Shown piece after piece: positions 32,205 through 43,859 of a stretch of DNA of 64,000 nt. Under the pieces are notes generated by a model, which was not told where the DNA came from, did no database searches, and saw nothing but the letters and a program-made list of their open reading frames with translations. How positions within the stretch are numbered: the first letter of the stretch is position 1; every line of letters begins with the position of its first letter. Source of the stretch: Liopterus haemorrhoidalis (taxonomy: Eukaryota; Arthropoda; Insecta; Coleoptera; Dytiscidae); contig OZ020613.1 in assembly GCA_963971575.1 (NCBI GenBank), forward strand, positions 49,222,250 through 49,286,249. The letters are read 5' to 3'. A program made the position numbers and the translations under genes.

Positions 32205-33920
32205 TTGTCATTAATTGCGCGCCTCAGACTATTGAGAAAATTTTCGTTTAGCCATCATTCGATTCCTGTACCTATTCCTCATGGATGGTATAAAGTTCAG
32301 AACTCTAAATTGTTTAATTCTAGCGATATTGTCAGTTTTATGTTGTAGCGAGTGGTTTCGAGAGAAAAAAATTAATTGCGCACCTCTGACGCATGAGAAA
32401 ATTTTCGTTTAGCCATCATTCGATTCCTGTACCTATTCCTCATGGATGGTAAAAAGTTCAGAACTCTAAATTGTTTAATTCTAGTGATATTGTTAGTTTT
32501 ATGTTGATAGCGAGTGGTTTCGAGAGAACAAATTAATTGCGCGCCTCTGACGATTGAGAAAATTTTCGTTTAACCATCATTCGATTCCTGTACCTATTCC
32601 TCATGGATGGTAAAAAGTTCAGAACTCTAAATTGTTTAATTATAGCGATATTGTTAGTTTTATGTTGATAGCGAGTGGTTTCGAGAGAAAAAAATTAATT
32701 GCGCGTCTCTGACGCATGAGAAAATTTTCGTTTAGCCATCATTCAATTCCTGTACCTATTCCTCATGGATGGTAAAAAGTTCAGAACTCTAAATTGTTTA
32801 ATTCTAGCGATATTGTTAGTTTTATGTTGATAGCGAGTGGTTTCGAGAGAAAAAAAATTAATTGCGCGCCTCTGACGCATGAGAAAATTTTCGTTTAGCC
32901 ATCATTCGATTCCTGTACCTATTCCCCAGTGATGGTAAAAAGTTCAGAACTCTAAATTGTTTAATTCTAGTGATATTGTTAGTTTTATGTTGATAGCGAG
33001 TGGTTTCGAGAGAAAAAAATTCATTGCGCGCCTCTGACGATTGAGAAAATTTTCGTTTAACCATCATTCGATTCCTGTACCTATTCCCCATGGATGGTAA
33101 AAAGTTCAGAACTCTAAATTGTTTAATTATAGCGATATTGTTAGTTTTATGTTGATAGCGAGTGGTTTCGAGAGAAAAAAACTAATTGCGCGCCTCTGAC
33201 GCATGAGAAAATTTTCGTTTAGCCATCATTCAATTCCTGTACCTATTCCTCATGGATGGTAAAAAGTTCAGAACTCTAAATTGTTTAATTCTAGCGATAT
33301 TGTTAGTTTTATGTTAATAGCGAGTGGTTTCGAGAAAAAAATTAATTGCGCGCCTCTAACGAATGAGAAAATTTTCGTTTACCCATCATTCGATTCCTGT
33401 ACCTATTCCTCATGGATGGTAAAAAGTTCAGAACTCTAAATTGTTTAATTCTAGCGATATTGTTAGTTTTATGTTGATAGCGAGTGGTTTCGAGAGAAAA
33501 AAATTAATTGCGCGCCTCTGACGCATGAGAAAATTTTCGTTTAGCCATCATTCGATTCCTGTACCTATTCCCCATGGATGGTAAAAAGTTCAGAACTCTA
33601 AATTGTTTAATTCTAGCGATATTGTTAGTTTTATGTTGATAGCGAGTGGTTTCGGGAAAAAAATTAATTGCGCGCCTCTGACGCATGAGAAAATTTTCGT
33701 TTAGCCATCATTCTATTACTGTACCTATTCCTCATGTATGGTAAAAAGTTCAGAACTCTAAATTGTTTAATTCTAGTGATATTGTTAGTTTTATGTTGAT
33801 AGCGAGTGCTTTCGAGAGAACAAATTAATTGCGCGCCTCTGACGATTGAGAAAATTTTCGTTTAACCATCATTCGATTTCTGTACCTATTCTTCATGAAT
33901 GGTAAAAAGTTCAGAACTTG
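32205..33920. repeat. Satellite array, about ten monomers of 160-163 bp
   Basis: The word agtggtttcgagag recurs at 32351, 32513, 32674, 32836, 32999, 33161, 33323 and 33483, then 33645 and 33805 with variants; spacing is 160-163. The monomer shares the junction words ttaattgcgcgcctctga and gagagaaaaaaatt with the gene A satellite, but the rest is strongly diverged. Confidence 0.9.
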
Positions 33921-34042
33921 ACATTGTTTAATTCTATAAAAGGCAAAGATTTTATTCAACAGCGTTACTTGATTTGGTCCGCTGTAATATCCTGGCCGTG
34001 CCGATTAGTTGCTGGCTGGATCAATTGCTAACTTGACGGAGC

Positions 34043-34655
34043 TCCTGGAATAACTGTTCACAAATGTTGGAAAGTCTATGTAAATATTTTCTTATTATGT
34101 TTGAGACTGAGATACAACAAATACCTATTATAAATACATTTCAAAATAAGCATAAAAAATAAATACACTTGATATGACTAGCTGGTAGCATTAAATGCAG
34201 TATGTAGCGATCCGTACGGTTCCCTCTTCCTTCTGCCTAGAGCACAGAGCAAGTAAAATTTAATATCAGCAATAAATATTTCGCTCGATGAGATTTTTAT
34301 AGTTTAATATATTTTCAACATATTGGCATAATTCTAATTGTTCTTTTTCAGAATAATTTTAAATTTATCAATATTCCACAAAAACTTGAAATTGATGTAA
34401 TAAGAAGACAGAGTTTGGAATCGTTCCTCTACTGACGTAGTAATTACATCTAGAGGATGAAAAACAATCACCATCGTCACATTCATAATCAAATTGTTTT
34501 TTTTTATTTTACGCGGTCTTAGGTCCCTTTGTTTTGTGAATTTAGGTCTTATGTATTTTTGACAGTCACTTAAAATGGGATCAACACGTGAACTTTATAG
34601 TAGTCAAACTGTAAAAATAATATATATATATTTTTGAAAAATTAATAAAATATAC
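34043..34655. other. 5' flank of gene B and spacer
   Basis: The first 200 bases align with the 5' flanks of A and C and include the conserved block tatgtagcgatccgtacg at 34195-34218. The remainder is AT-rich without recognised features. Confidence 0.5.
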
Positions 34656-34659
34656 TCAG

Positions 34660-34745
34660 TATGTCAACTAAAGACTTTTTATTATGCCTTAGTCAAATCC
34701 ATTCTAAGTTATGGAACAATTGGATGGGGTGGGGCAAGAAACAAA
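34660..34745 (+). pseudogene. Short reverse-transcriptase fragment
   Basis: Reads LKTFYYALVKSILSYGTIGW then GGARNK. The block YYAL-x-x-SIL-x-YGI-x-GWGG is typical of the region after the RT domain in Jockey/CR1-like elements. Only about 28 codons remain, ending in an A-rich tract. Confidence 0.6.
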
Positions 34746-34764
34746 CAAAAAAAAAAAAAAATAG

Positions 34765-35036
34765 ATATTCGCGACTGAAACTAACGTTGGCGGCGCTGCG
34801 TACAACAGTTAATGGTTGACGAGAAGCGTATGTGTCAGAAGTTTTTTCTTAATTATTATCTGTTCAAACAATATTTCGGTAAAAAAGCACAGTATTTAAG
34901 TCACTATATTTAAAAATACGTCTTAATTCACATAAACTGCAGCACAACACACTAAAAATATTATCCAAATATACGCTTCTGTTTAATTTAGCCAGTCACT
35001 ACTAGATGTCTCACTGTTATTTGCAGTCGCGAATAT
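34765..35036. mobile_element. Candidate 270-bp MITE
   Basis: The ends atattcgcgactgaaa and, inverted, atattcgcgactgcaaa match, with weaker similarity further in. Target duplication unclear. The interior is non-coding. Confidence 0.5.
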
Positions 35037-35378
35037 TCCAAAAACTAATACTGAAGAGCCTTCATAATGAACCGATTTTGTTTTCTACCGAAAAACTATA
35101 TAGCCTAAGTAACGTTATGACTTGCAAACAAATATATGCACTAACCGTGTTAAAACATTTAACAAAAATAAAAATTTGATTAATAAATTGAAACATAATT
35201 ATAGCACAAGAAATAAAAATAAAATGGCAAATGCAAAAGTAAATAAGAGTATTTCCCAACATCATTATGTATACCATGCGCCAATAATCTATAACAACTT
35301 TACAACTTATTTGTTAGAAAAAAATATAAGTCAATAATAATAATTTCAATAAAAAAGCTAAACAATTGGTTCTATATA

Positions 35379-37157
35379 CAGAGTGATCCAAAATGATTGA
35401 GGACAGTTTAAATTTCCCGGCATAGATTTGAGTGCATTTCACGATATTAGGTTGGCAGTTGTTAGTGATTTGCATAAAATCATAATGGGTGATCAAAGGG
35501 TGACTCGTTGACGTGTATTTATATTTCTCCAAGCTTTCTTTGAATAATAAACATAAATAAAACAGTTCTTTTCAGAGCTACAGTTTTGGATAGTTTTTTT
35601 GTGAGGTAAGTTTATTATTTAAATGTAATGAAGTTTATAATCTGTACGTATTATTTATATTTATAGGTTATACCAATATCATCATGGTTTTTTCAAATGA
35701 ACAAATGCTTTTATTTTGAAAGCTTATTGTCGCAGTGATATTCGACAGGAAGATGGTTCTTGGAAGTATTCTTTACAACTTTGTCGAGAGCAGTACAATC
35801 AACAGTATCCAGAGCATAATGTCTCGTACAAAGTTTTCGCTGAACACAAGGAAAGGATTGTTGGTCGGTTTGAAGAGTGAAGTTGCATTTGTAAAGGAAA
35901 ATCACCTGGACGACCACCTGTTTTAACCGATGAAGTGGTTGAGGATGTTCAAAATAGAATGGAAGCAAGTCCAAACAAATCTATTCGTAAACTATCGGCA
36001 CAATCAGGTATGAAACTTACCCTGTAAACATCTCTCTTTTTTATTAAAAAGTGTAATCACTGTTGTAGGTTTATCATATGGTACAGCTAGAAGAGCTTTA
36101 ATTCATAAGTTGGACCTGCATCCCTACAAGGTTACAGCTGTTCATCAATTATTACCGATAGATTACGAACAAAGACTGCAATATTGTAACTGGTTTAACG
36201 ACACTATTAACGATGACAATATTTTAAATGTAACATTTATCACAGATGAGGCTTGGTTTCAACTTTCTGGCTATATCAACAGCCAGAATTGTAGAACCTG
36301 GGCATCGGAGAATCCTCATAATTTTGTAGAGAGCCCTTTACACCCACAAAAATTGGGGTTCTGGGTGGCGATTTCAAGGCGTAGAATAATTGGTCCTATA
36401 TTTTTTCACGGTACAATTGATCGACAGAGGTACCGTGATAATATATTAGAACCTTTCATAAATGAAGTACATGACGATGAGCTGCAAAATGGTTATTTTC
36501 AGCAGGACGGTGCACCTCCTCATGTGGCTCGAGACATTGCAGTATCTAGAGGAATTTTTTGGTGAACGAGTGATTAGTAGGGGTGTTTGGCCATCACGTT
36601 CACCAGATTTGACCCCTCTGGACTTTTATCTTTTTGGATATTTAAAAAATAAAATATTTCAAACAAGGCTGCATACGCTAGAGGAATTACAAGCAGCAAT
36701 ACAAAGGGAAATAGAAAACATATCTGAGCAAACTTTGCAGCGAATATTTGATAATGTTAAAAGAAGAGTAAATTTATGTTTAGATGCCAATGGAAGACAT
36801 TTTGAACATTTATTGTAACTTTTATTTATTTTTGAATGTACAAATGTAAGACTACTTACAATTTTTTTTAAGTTTGTATAAATTTGTGTAAATCATAAAA
36901 TAAACATCTTTAAAAATTATGTTTATGTTTTCTTGTATTTATCCCTGAACTTGTAACTGCATTGTAAATTAAATTAAAAATAAATAATAAAAATAATTAT
37001 TATTATTAAATATAGAGAATTTTTACCTACATATGTATACAAACTTATTTTTGAGACGCCGCTGTTTAAATGTAGGTATGTATTAGTGTTGCCAACATAA
37101 CAATAATTTAACGTGCCGGGAAATTTAAACTGTCCTCAATCATTTTGGATCACTCTG
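35379..37157 (+). mobile_element. Mariner-like element, complete with terminal repeats
   Basis: The terminal repeat begins CAGAGTGATCCAAAATGA at the left and recurs inverted at the right with no mismatch over about 44 bases; TA flanks both ends (35377-35378 and 37158-37159). It contains one transposase gene with two short introns. Matching ends but a broken gene suggest a fairly recent insertion that has since decayed, or mobilisation in trans. Confidence 0.85.
35684..36818 (+). pseudogene. Mariner-like transposase, frameshifted, two 61-nt introns
   Basis: The start MVFSNEQM fits the N-terminal helix-turn-helix of this family; a +1 shift then gives KAYCRSDIRQEDGSW, REQYNQQYP and, after a second shift, SPGRPPVLTDEV (GRPP linker motif). 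A GT-AG intron at 36008-36068 joins SAQSG to LSYGT; another, 35606-35666, lies in the 5' untranslated part. The catalytic domain has FITDEAWFQLSGY (first Asp), FQQDGAPPHVARD (second Asp) and, after a third frameshift near 36535, SRSPDLTPLDFYLFGYLKN (third Asp in PLDF). At least three frameshifts make it inactive. Cut-and-paste DNA transposase; nuclear. Confidence 0.85.
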
Positions 37158-38477
37158 TACAGACTTAACTAAAATATTTGCAATATATAATTAACAATTA
37201 AAACATTTAATAATTAAAACTTTACACATTTTTTCATACTTTTTTATAATTTTTCCACTCTTTTGTTTTCAAAATATAACAAATTTAACAAATATCGTCT
37301 CTCCACATTCTACAGTTTTCTAAAGATTATGTTATGTTAACTATATGTATACAAAAAGCCAAACAAAAATGTATATGTGTGCAGAAAAATTGATACTTTC
37401 CACACGCTGACTGATGGAAGTCAAAGTAGATTTCTTATCTGCTATGCCGACAGATCTTTATTTAATAACATCTACACAATATTATGTTTGTATATTTAAT
37501 ATCTTTGCGAAAATAAAGATTATTATTATTATTATTATTATGAAAAGCATATATAGAAATAGCATTAACCAATTAAGCCGTCACGTTATTCCGAGCCTAT
37601 CATAAACATATACACACTAGCAGACCCCTTGCCAACAACGTTGGACAACTGATATCGAATAAAAATCAATGTAAGCAGGAATCAAGTATTAAATGTTGCG
37701 TATATTAACAAAACAAAAACGTTTCTTGATTATACCTAGCAAATCCTAAAAAGCTGCTTAATGCGTGTCGTTTAAAAATTAGTATCGGGCCAGGCCATAT
37801 TCTGGACATCAATGGTATAGCTGTTTTTGATTATACCTAAGAAATCCTAAAAAGCCGCTCAATGCGTGTCGTTTAAAAATTTGTATCGGACAGGATACGG
37901 TCCGCGGGCATAACATCAATTGACACAAAATCCATTCATCAAGTCACCGTACAAACTGACTTGAGAGCTCCGGTAAGCCAGCTGCTTTGTCGAGGTAAGT
38001 CGTTCGTGACCGACCGCATGCCACAAGACCCGCTAGCACCCAGGAACTTAGCGTTACGTTAAGACAGAAATTTGGGCTTTTATATATATAATTGGGGATT
38101 CCCCGTAAGCTTAGATATACCGTATCATTGGGAGGGTAATAAAAGAACACTCTTTTTTTATTGTAAGGAAGGATTTTTTTTTGTTTATATTTGAGAAAGC
38201 ATATTGTCTATATTTTCTAGGAGTTATGGCGCCTCTGGTGCCTCGGCGCCGTTGTGCATCGCGCAACCTTGCACTTATGTACGACGCGGGCCTGAAGCCA
38301 GATGTTATTCGTTCACAACCAAAAGGCCCCAAATAAAATTTATTGGAGGCGCACGAGATTATAAAATTGAACAAACAAGTAAAAACCCTTAATGAGATGA
38401 CCGACCTGTCTACCTCCCCACTCATAGAATTATCATTACTGAATTCTTACCTGTAAATAGTATTTAATGTTTGTTAA
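37158..38477. other. Spacer with a 103-bp tandem duplication
   Basis: A block containing cctaaaaag(c)tgct(t/c)aatgcgtgtcg occurs at about 37725-37795 and again at 37828-37898. 38200-38330 is a GC-richer patch (ggcgcctctggtgcctcggc). No gene recognised. Confidence 0.5.
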
Positions 38478-38809
38478 AGAAAGAGGTTGTACGGGTTGCG
38501 GACAGCAATGCAAACCAATCAAATCAGCTGACAACTTTCGAATAAGATTAATTCTTCATCGGAGCTACAATAGGATAACAGTATAAGTGTATATAACAGT
38601 AGAATGTAGTGTAACAGTAATCAATTTATTACTAATAACAGTAATACATTTATTACTGTAACAGTAATAATTTTACACTACATTCTATTGATATATACAC
38701 TTATACTATTATCCTATTGTAGCTCCGATGAAGAATAAATCTTATTCGAAACTTGTCAGCTGATTTTATTGGTTTTCATTGCTGTCCGCAACCCATACAA
38801 CCTCCTTCT
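38478..38809. mobile_element. 330-bp near-palindromic MITE, TTAA-flanked
   Basis: The two halves are inverted copies over about 150 bases: gaggttgtacgggttgcgg on the left, and the inverted match ggaggttgtatgggttgcgg. TTAA lies at both edges (38474-38477 and 38810-38813), which fits a piggyBac-like target. Because TTAA is itself palindromic it could also be part of the inverted repeat. Confidence 0.65.
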
Positions 38810-38813
38810 TTAA

Positions 38814-39616
38814 TATTTATCAACGGACTCGACTATTCCACATTTAATGTTTGTATGTCATTTCATTGCTTTGAAAATAGTGAAAGCCGACACTAGTAAG
38901 CAGTTAATAAATAAAAATAGTGAAAATTTACAATCTTTTTTATTTCAACCATTACTACATAATTGTTTATATTGCACTATTAGAAAGGTATTTAAAATAA
39001 CTACATTATGTAAATAACACTAAAATTTATACATACAAACCAAATAATACACTTACCCTATAAAAAAATCGAAATAAAGTAATATTTATCACCCACAGTT
39101 AAATGTTTTATCAAATCTTTACTCTTGTAGTTCTTTATTATTGAGAAAAGATAATTACTATCACAAAAAATTGCTATTTCTGCATTTCGAACAGGGTATA
39201 TAAGCACATAAATTCACTGTAAAATTAGGGAAAATAATATAACAAAGCATAGGAAAACACCTTTGTTATGCCTGCATGTCGTGAAATGACATAACCAGTA
39301 CGTCAGCTTAGACTGATTAACTTAAAGTACAAAAAGAAAGGGGAATCTGATTAACCCAACAAGCAGAAGAAGGGTAATTCTGAAAAGCATGGACAAAAAA
39401 AATTTAAATCACATGGTCTTGTGTTGGACGGTTTGGTTATATGTGTTATGTATTTCGTATAATCTAACTAATGTATAGATTGCTCTTATTCTATGTTTAT
39501 ATTGTTCTTAATTATAAACATACCTTTTTATAAATACTAGTATTCATCTAATGCGGAGCTGAGTTCTGTTTTGTAGATGAACCTATGTACTTCATATTTT
39601 TTAATTTTCTTATTAA
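38814..39616. other. AT-rich spacer
   Basis: No coding frame or recognised repeat. Confidence 0.4.
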
Positions 39617-39636
39617 ATAATAATAATAATAATAAT

Positions 39637-39668
<32 letters not shown>
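39617..39668. repeat. Microsatellite (AAT)n then (AT)n
   Basis: A run of about nine aat units changes directly into about twelve at units. Confidence 0.95.
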
Positions 39669-39780
39669 CATAAATGTATTGTAAAATAGTTGCAGAGACG
39701 TTTCGATTGGGTATCCAAGCATCTTCAGTCTAATATTGAAGTCAATTTGAAAAAAATCGTGTCAAAAATTTCCACATTGA

Positions 39781-39884
39781 TATGTATGGAATGGGCAGGA
39801 ACTGTTAATCATAGTCTAGTCGAACAGTTCCTACACAGTCTCCTACAGTGTAGGACAGACAGTTCCTGTCCATTCCGTACATTT
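39781..39884. repeat. 100-bp hairpin element inserted in decayed fingers of gene C
   Basis: tggaatgggcaggaactg at the left is matched by the inverted cagttcctgtccattccg at the right, with internal short inverted words (gaacagttcct, ctacagtgtagg). It interrupts the zinc-finger remnant just after a KRVYS linker. Probably a tiny MITE. Confidence 0.6.
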
Positions 39885-40133
39885 TAATATCAGAATATAC
39901 TCGTTTGCGAGAGGTGAGATTCGATGAGTCTGAAAATGTCTCATCATGATCATCACATTTGAGGGGTTTTCTCCAGAATGTATTCATTCTTTAGCAATGA
40001 GAGCTGATGAATAAGAAAATTCTTTATCATACGACTCACATTTGAAGGGTTTCTCTCCAGAATGTATTCTTTTGTATCTAATGAGATTACAAATTATGAC
40101 GTTGATAATACTTTGTAACATCACATTGAAGCG
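39885..40133 (-). pseudogene. Decayed 3' fingers of gene C
   Basis: Below the stop of exon 5 the minus strand still shows [20 protein letters not shown] (second Cys lost), then KPLKCDDHDETFSDSSNLTS in another frame. Frameshifts separate the pieces. They show that the array originally extended at least three fingers further. Confidence 0.8.
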
Positions 40134-40843
40134 TTACTCCCCAGAATGGATCCGTTTGTGCATAAAGAGACTTACTGCTACTGAAAATTCTCTATGACAC
40201 TGATCACATTTGAAAGGTTTCTCTCCAGAATGTACTCGTTTGTGATTAACGAGACTTGCTGACACTGAAAATGCTTTACCACACAGATCACATTTGAAGG
40301 GTTTCTCTCCAGTATGTACTCGTTTGTGAGTAGTGAGATTAGATGACACTGAAAATGCTTTATCACACTGATCACACTTGAAGGGTTTTTCTCCAGAATG
40401 TACTCGCTTGTGATAAATAAGATGGGATGACACTGCAAATTCTTTATTACACTGATCACACCTGTAAGGTTTCTCTCCAGAATGTATCATTTTGTGTCTA
40501 TTAAAACTTGATGGCACTGCAAATGTTTTATCACACTGTTTACATTTATATGGTCTCTCTCCAGAATGTATACGTTTGTGTCTAGTAAGATTTGATGGAT
40601 CTGAAAATGCTTTATCACACTGATCACATTTTAATGGCTTCTCTCCAGAATGTATGCGTTTGTGACAAAGGAGATGTGCTGACTGTGAATATGTTTTGTC
40701 ACACTGATCACATTGGAAGGATTTCTTTCTAGAATATATTGATTTTTGTTGAATTAGATGTGATGACGTTGTTTTAGGTTGTTTACATTTCGTACTCAAA
40801 GACTCACAACTCTTTTCTAGTTCACAGGAAGATGTTCCTGTAC
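40134..40843 (-). CDS. C2H2 zinc-finger array, last exon (exon 5) of gene C
   Basis: The acceptor TTTTGTTTTCAG precedes GTACAGG at 40843; entry is in phase 1 with no ATG. A leader of about 45 residues (TGTSSCELEKSCESLSTKCK) is followed by seven fingers. Helix residues -1/3/6: Q/H/C, D/N/R, V/S/R, V/H/Y, V/N/T, V/S/N, V/S/M. The frame ends HSGE-stop, where AAA of the linker has become TAA. This is the shortest array of the cluster. The exon itself is clean, but the gene has lost its start codon in exon 1 (ATA), so it may be a recent pseudogene or use another start. Confidence 0.85.
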
Positions 40844-40984
40844 CTGAAAACAAAATTGCATTGTTTATTTACTAATTTATTTAACAAAAAAAAAAAAAAA
40901 ACGAATTTATGGGTAAGCCTCAAATAATACATGATACAATAAAAAAGAAAACAAAAATACAAGTAAAACATTTAAAAATAATAC

Positions 40985-42105
40985 ATGAATATAATACAGG
41001 ATTAAAAATTTTCATAAGCGGCTGTCAATAAAGTTTTAAAACGGCTAAAAATTGAATCAAAGATGTCAACAGTATTGAGGTCGCTGCAACAAATAGAATT
41101 GTACAGGCGGCAGATTCTGTCAATAGTTACATCCCTGCCGTAGTTGGTGTTGTGTTGGGTCTATGTATCTTGGTTTCTAGTAGAGCGTGCAGGAACTCGT
41201 AGTAGAATATTTTCTAAGAGGTCTAGTGATGGTATCGCACCATTTAAAATTTTGTGGAGTAAACATAAGCCACTGATGTCACGCCTCTTTCTTAATGTGT
41301 CGATTCCTACTAATTGTCTTCTCTGGTCGCGAGATAACAAAGTGTAGTTGATTCCCACTTTGTGGAGAAATATTTCAATAAATTTGTCCTGTACATTCTC
41401 TAGGCGATAGCAGTGCGTGGACTGGTATGGGCTCCATACCACACTAGCATATTCAAGGTGGCTTCTAATTAGGGCAAAATAAAGCGTTTTGACAGCAGTG
41501 TAGTTAGTGAATTCCATGGTAGTCCTCTTAACGAAGCCTAACATCCTCGCTGCCTTTTTACACACAGAATCAATATGTTTTTCAAAGGAAAGGTTACTAG
41601 TGTAAATGATTCCCAGAACTCGCACTTAATCCACTTGTTTGAGTGGGTCTCCGTTAACCACATAACTGAACGATGAGGGGTTACGTTTTTTCGAAAAGCA
41701 TATCGAAGAGCATTTATCTATATTCAGAAAGAGGCAATTACTTTTACACCATGCTACTACGACATCCAGATCATTTTGAGAGCTGTGAGAATATGCGGAT
41801 GATTTGACTGCAGAATAAAGTTTCAAGTCATCAGCAAACAATAGATATCTGCTATGTAAGATTCCTACACCGATTTCGTTGATGAACAAGGTGAAAAGCA
41901 CTGGTCCTAGGTGTGAGCCTTGTGGCACATCTGAAGTCACATTCATGACTCGGGATGTGCAGTTGTTAATTGTAACGTGCTGGGCTCGTCCCTGACAGGG
42001 GACGCTGGATTTCATATGCTCTCAGTTTGACTAAAAGGACGTCATGATTAATTCGGTCAAATGCGTTTCAGAAATCCATGTATACGGCGAAACAATATTT
42101 TAATT
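40985..42105 (-). pseudogene. Jockey/CR1-like reverse transcriptase in gene C intron 4
   Basis: Minus strand, from 42105: YMDF-stop-NAFDRINHDVLL (first catalytic Asp region), VPQGSHLGPVLFTLFINEIG, then RYLLFADDLKLY with the intact FADD box, FLNIDKCSSICFSKK, a single TAA, then VLGIIYTSNLSFEKHID and YFALIRSHLEYASVVW, ending with DVTIDRICRLYNSICCSDLN. The order RT motifs 3-7, then thumb, is standard. Several stops and shifts; the endonuclease is missing. It is in the same orientation as gene C. Confidence 0.85.
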
Positions 42106-42109
42106 TAAC

Positions 42110-43565
42110 AAAATTTCAGTTGTAGGAATAAAATTAGTACCTAATATAAAATTTTCCAGTATGTGGTTATTACGAATGTGTAATTTTCGAAGATTCGTGA
42201 GCCGACAAGATACATTAACTAATTCTCAAGAAACTAGATAGTAATTTCATCACTCATTTCAAAGTTTTGTAAATAAGCGTTATTTAACAAAAAAGTATGG
42301 ATTTTAGATAAAATAAAATTTAAACAACAGCTATAAGCAGTCTAGCCGACACGCGCGATAATTAAAGATTAGTGTGTTCAATCCATCGGCTATATAGTAC
42401 AAGATTATTAAAATATAAGATTGTCTGGTAACTTGTAGTGGTGTGGGTAAACAGAGAGGCTACGCGTCATCCGTATGCTAACGGAATGTCAGTCTTTGTT
42501 TATCGTATATGTTATATGCACGTGAAGTTTGATTTTTGGCTATAGATATAAAAATATCATTTAATTTTTTGATTTTCTACTTATTTTAATTTCTTTTTTC
42601 TACGTTCTAAATAAATTTTCTTACATTCATTTTTGATGTGAAGAGAATAATAAGTGAAATATATCAATATTTTAGTTTTAGGGTCCCCCCCCCCCGTATT
42701 TACTCTAATATTCATCAAATTGAAAAAATGCATAGAACAAATAAGATTTGTTTTCTTGTAAACAATTTTTATTGAATAGTTTTTTCTGTTAAAATAGTTC
42801 TATTTATAAAAGAAATATTTTAAGTTTTTTAGTACCAGTTTTAACCCAGAAACACGCATTAAGAAAGAAAATTTTGAAATACATGCTTATATTTGATCCT
42901 GGATCTACTCTGTTGTACCAAATTTCGATAAAATACGTCTAGCCGTTTTTAAAAACAGATATAATCAATTTTATTAATTACTATATTATTATAGCAATTT
43001 GTTTCTCTATTTTTATTTAAATATACCTAAAATTTGTACCTATTTGTATTCGATTTTATTGTTATTTATTAACTATAATACAAATACCCAGCACCTTAAA
43101 TTTTATATAAATCAGTATAAAATTCCCTTAGGTTTTATTTATAATTTATTCATTAGAACTGTTTTGAAATAAATATCTATTATGAAAATAGTCAATAAAA
43201 ATATTTAAAAACGTGCAACATCTATATTAATTTTGTATGCTACTTTGAACTGCGCTAGCATACGTGTGACGTATTCCCTCTCACGCTCTGATTGGTCAGA
43301 AGTTACGAGACAACATTAATAATCTTGGAAATAGTGGCCATTTGTCGAAATATTCTGACAACAATTATTTTTCTAATTTAACCTCCTTCGTATCTTATAT
43401 AATAAAGAGCAATGTCTCAACAGTTCCCAAAAATACCCTGTACATTCACAAGTTATATATTGTAAAATCATACAGTGTTCGCATTCATGAATATATGTAC
43501 TAAATATATTTTGTTAAACAATCAACATTTATTAATAACAGACTCATGAATAACACTAAATCTAC
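42110..43565. other. Gene C intron 4, remaining part
   Basis: AT-rich; a run of C at 42677-42695. No gene or element with definable ends was found. Confidence 0.4.
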
Positions 43566-43569
43566 TAAC

Positions 43570-43719
43570 CGGTTTTTGTGAAAGCTGCTCTCTCTAGTCC
43601 ATTTTTTTCACATTTAATAGCCTCTGCAGGTTCAGATTTGACGTTAATCTCCTCGGGAAGGATTACGTTTGATTTGGAGTAATCGTGATGCATGTCGTCT
43701 CTAGCTCCATGTCTAGTTC
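43570..43719 (-). CDS. Gene C exon 4 (acidic, VKSEP module)
   Basis: 150 nt, acceptor AG before 43719 and donor GTTAGTAGA, phase 1-1. It encodes GTRHGARDDMHHDYSKSN, then EEINVKSEPAEAIKCEKN and FTKTG. VKSE and IKCE are SUMO-like. Open throughout. Confidence 0.75.
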
Positions 43720-43859
43720 CTGCGATAAACGGTTCATAGTTATATAATTTGACTGTGTGCCGCATGATTTATTCATTAGCAAAATTAAAAAATATGGTTT
43801 CAATGAGAATAGTCAGCAACTAATACAATCTTACTTAGCAGATTTAATTATTTACATTT

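Larger units (their letters stand above)
31170..34042. mobile_element. Second foldback-type element (2.9 kb) upstream of gene B
   Basis: The left end TGCGTGTGAAGTTAGC is identical to that of the gene A element; the right end is its inverted counterpart. Arms hold a diverged 160-163 bp monomer (gcgcgcctctgacgcatgag, tcattcgattcctgtacc, gagtggtttcgagag). One monomer near 31560-31680 is of the gene A type (caattatgtagatatag), which links the two families. The right flank continues like the gene A right flank (gaataactgtt), so both elements occupy the same relative site. About 350 bp of left flank seen in A and C are missing here. Confidence 0.7.

Noticed and set aside
31442..33686. Small minus-strand frames such as MGNRYRNRMMAKRKFSHASEARN
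   Set aside because: Encoded by the satellite monomer of the second foldback element, not conserved as protein.
35062..35532. Several 70-codon frames on both strands
   Set aside because: AT-rich chance frames overlapping MITE and mariner ends, with no motif.
39690..39740. gacgtttcgattgggtatccaag-like word, considered as part of a SINE
   Set aside because: Motif is common near insect DNA elements, but no boundaries, A-box or B-box were found here.
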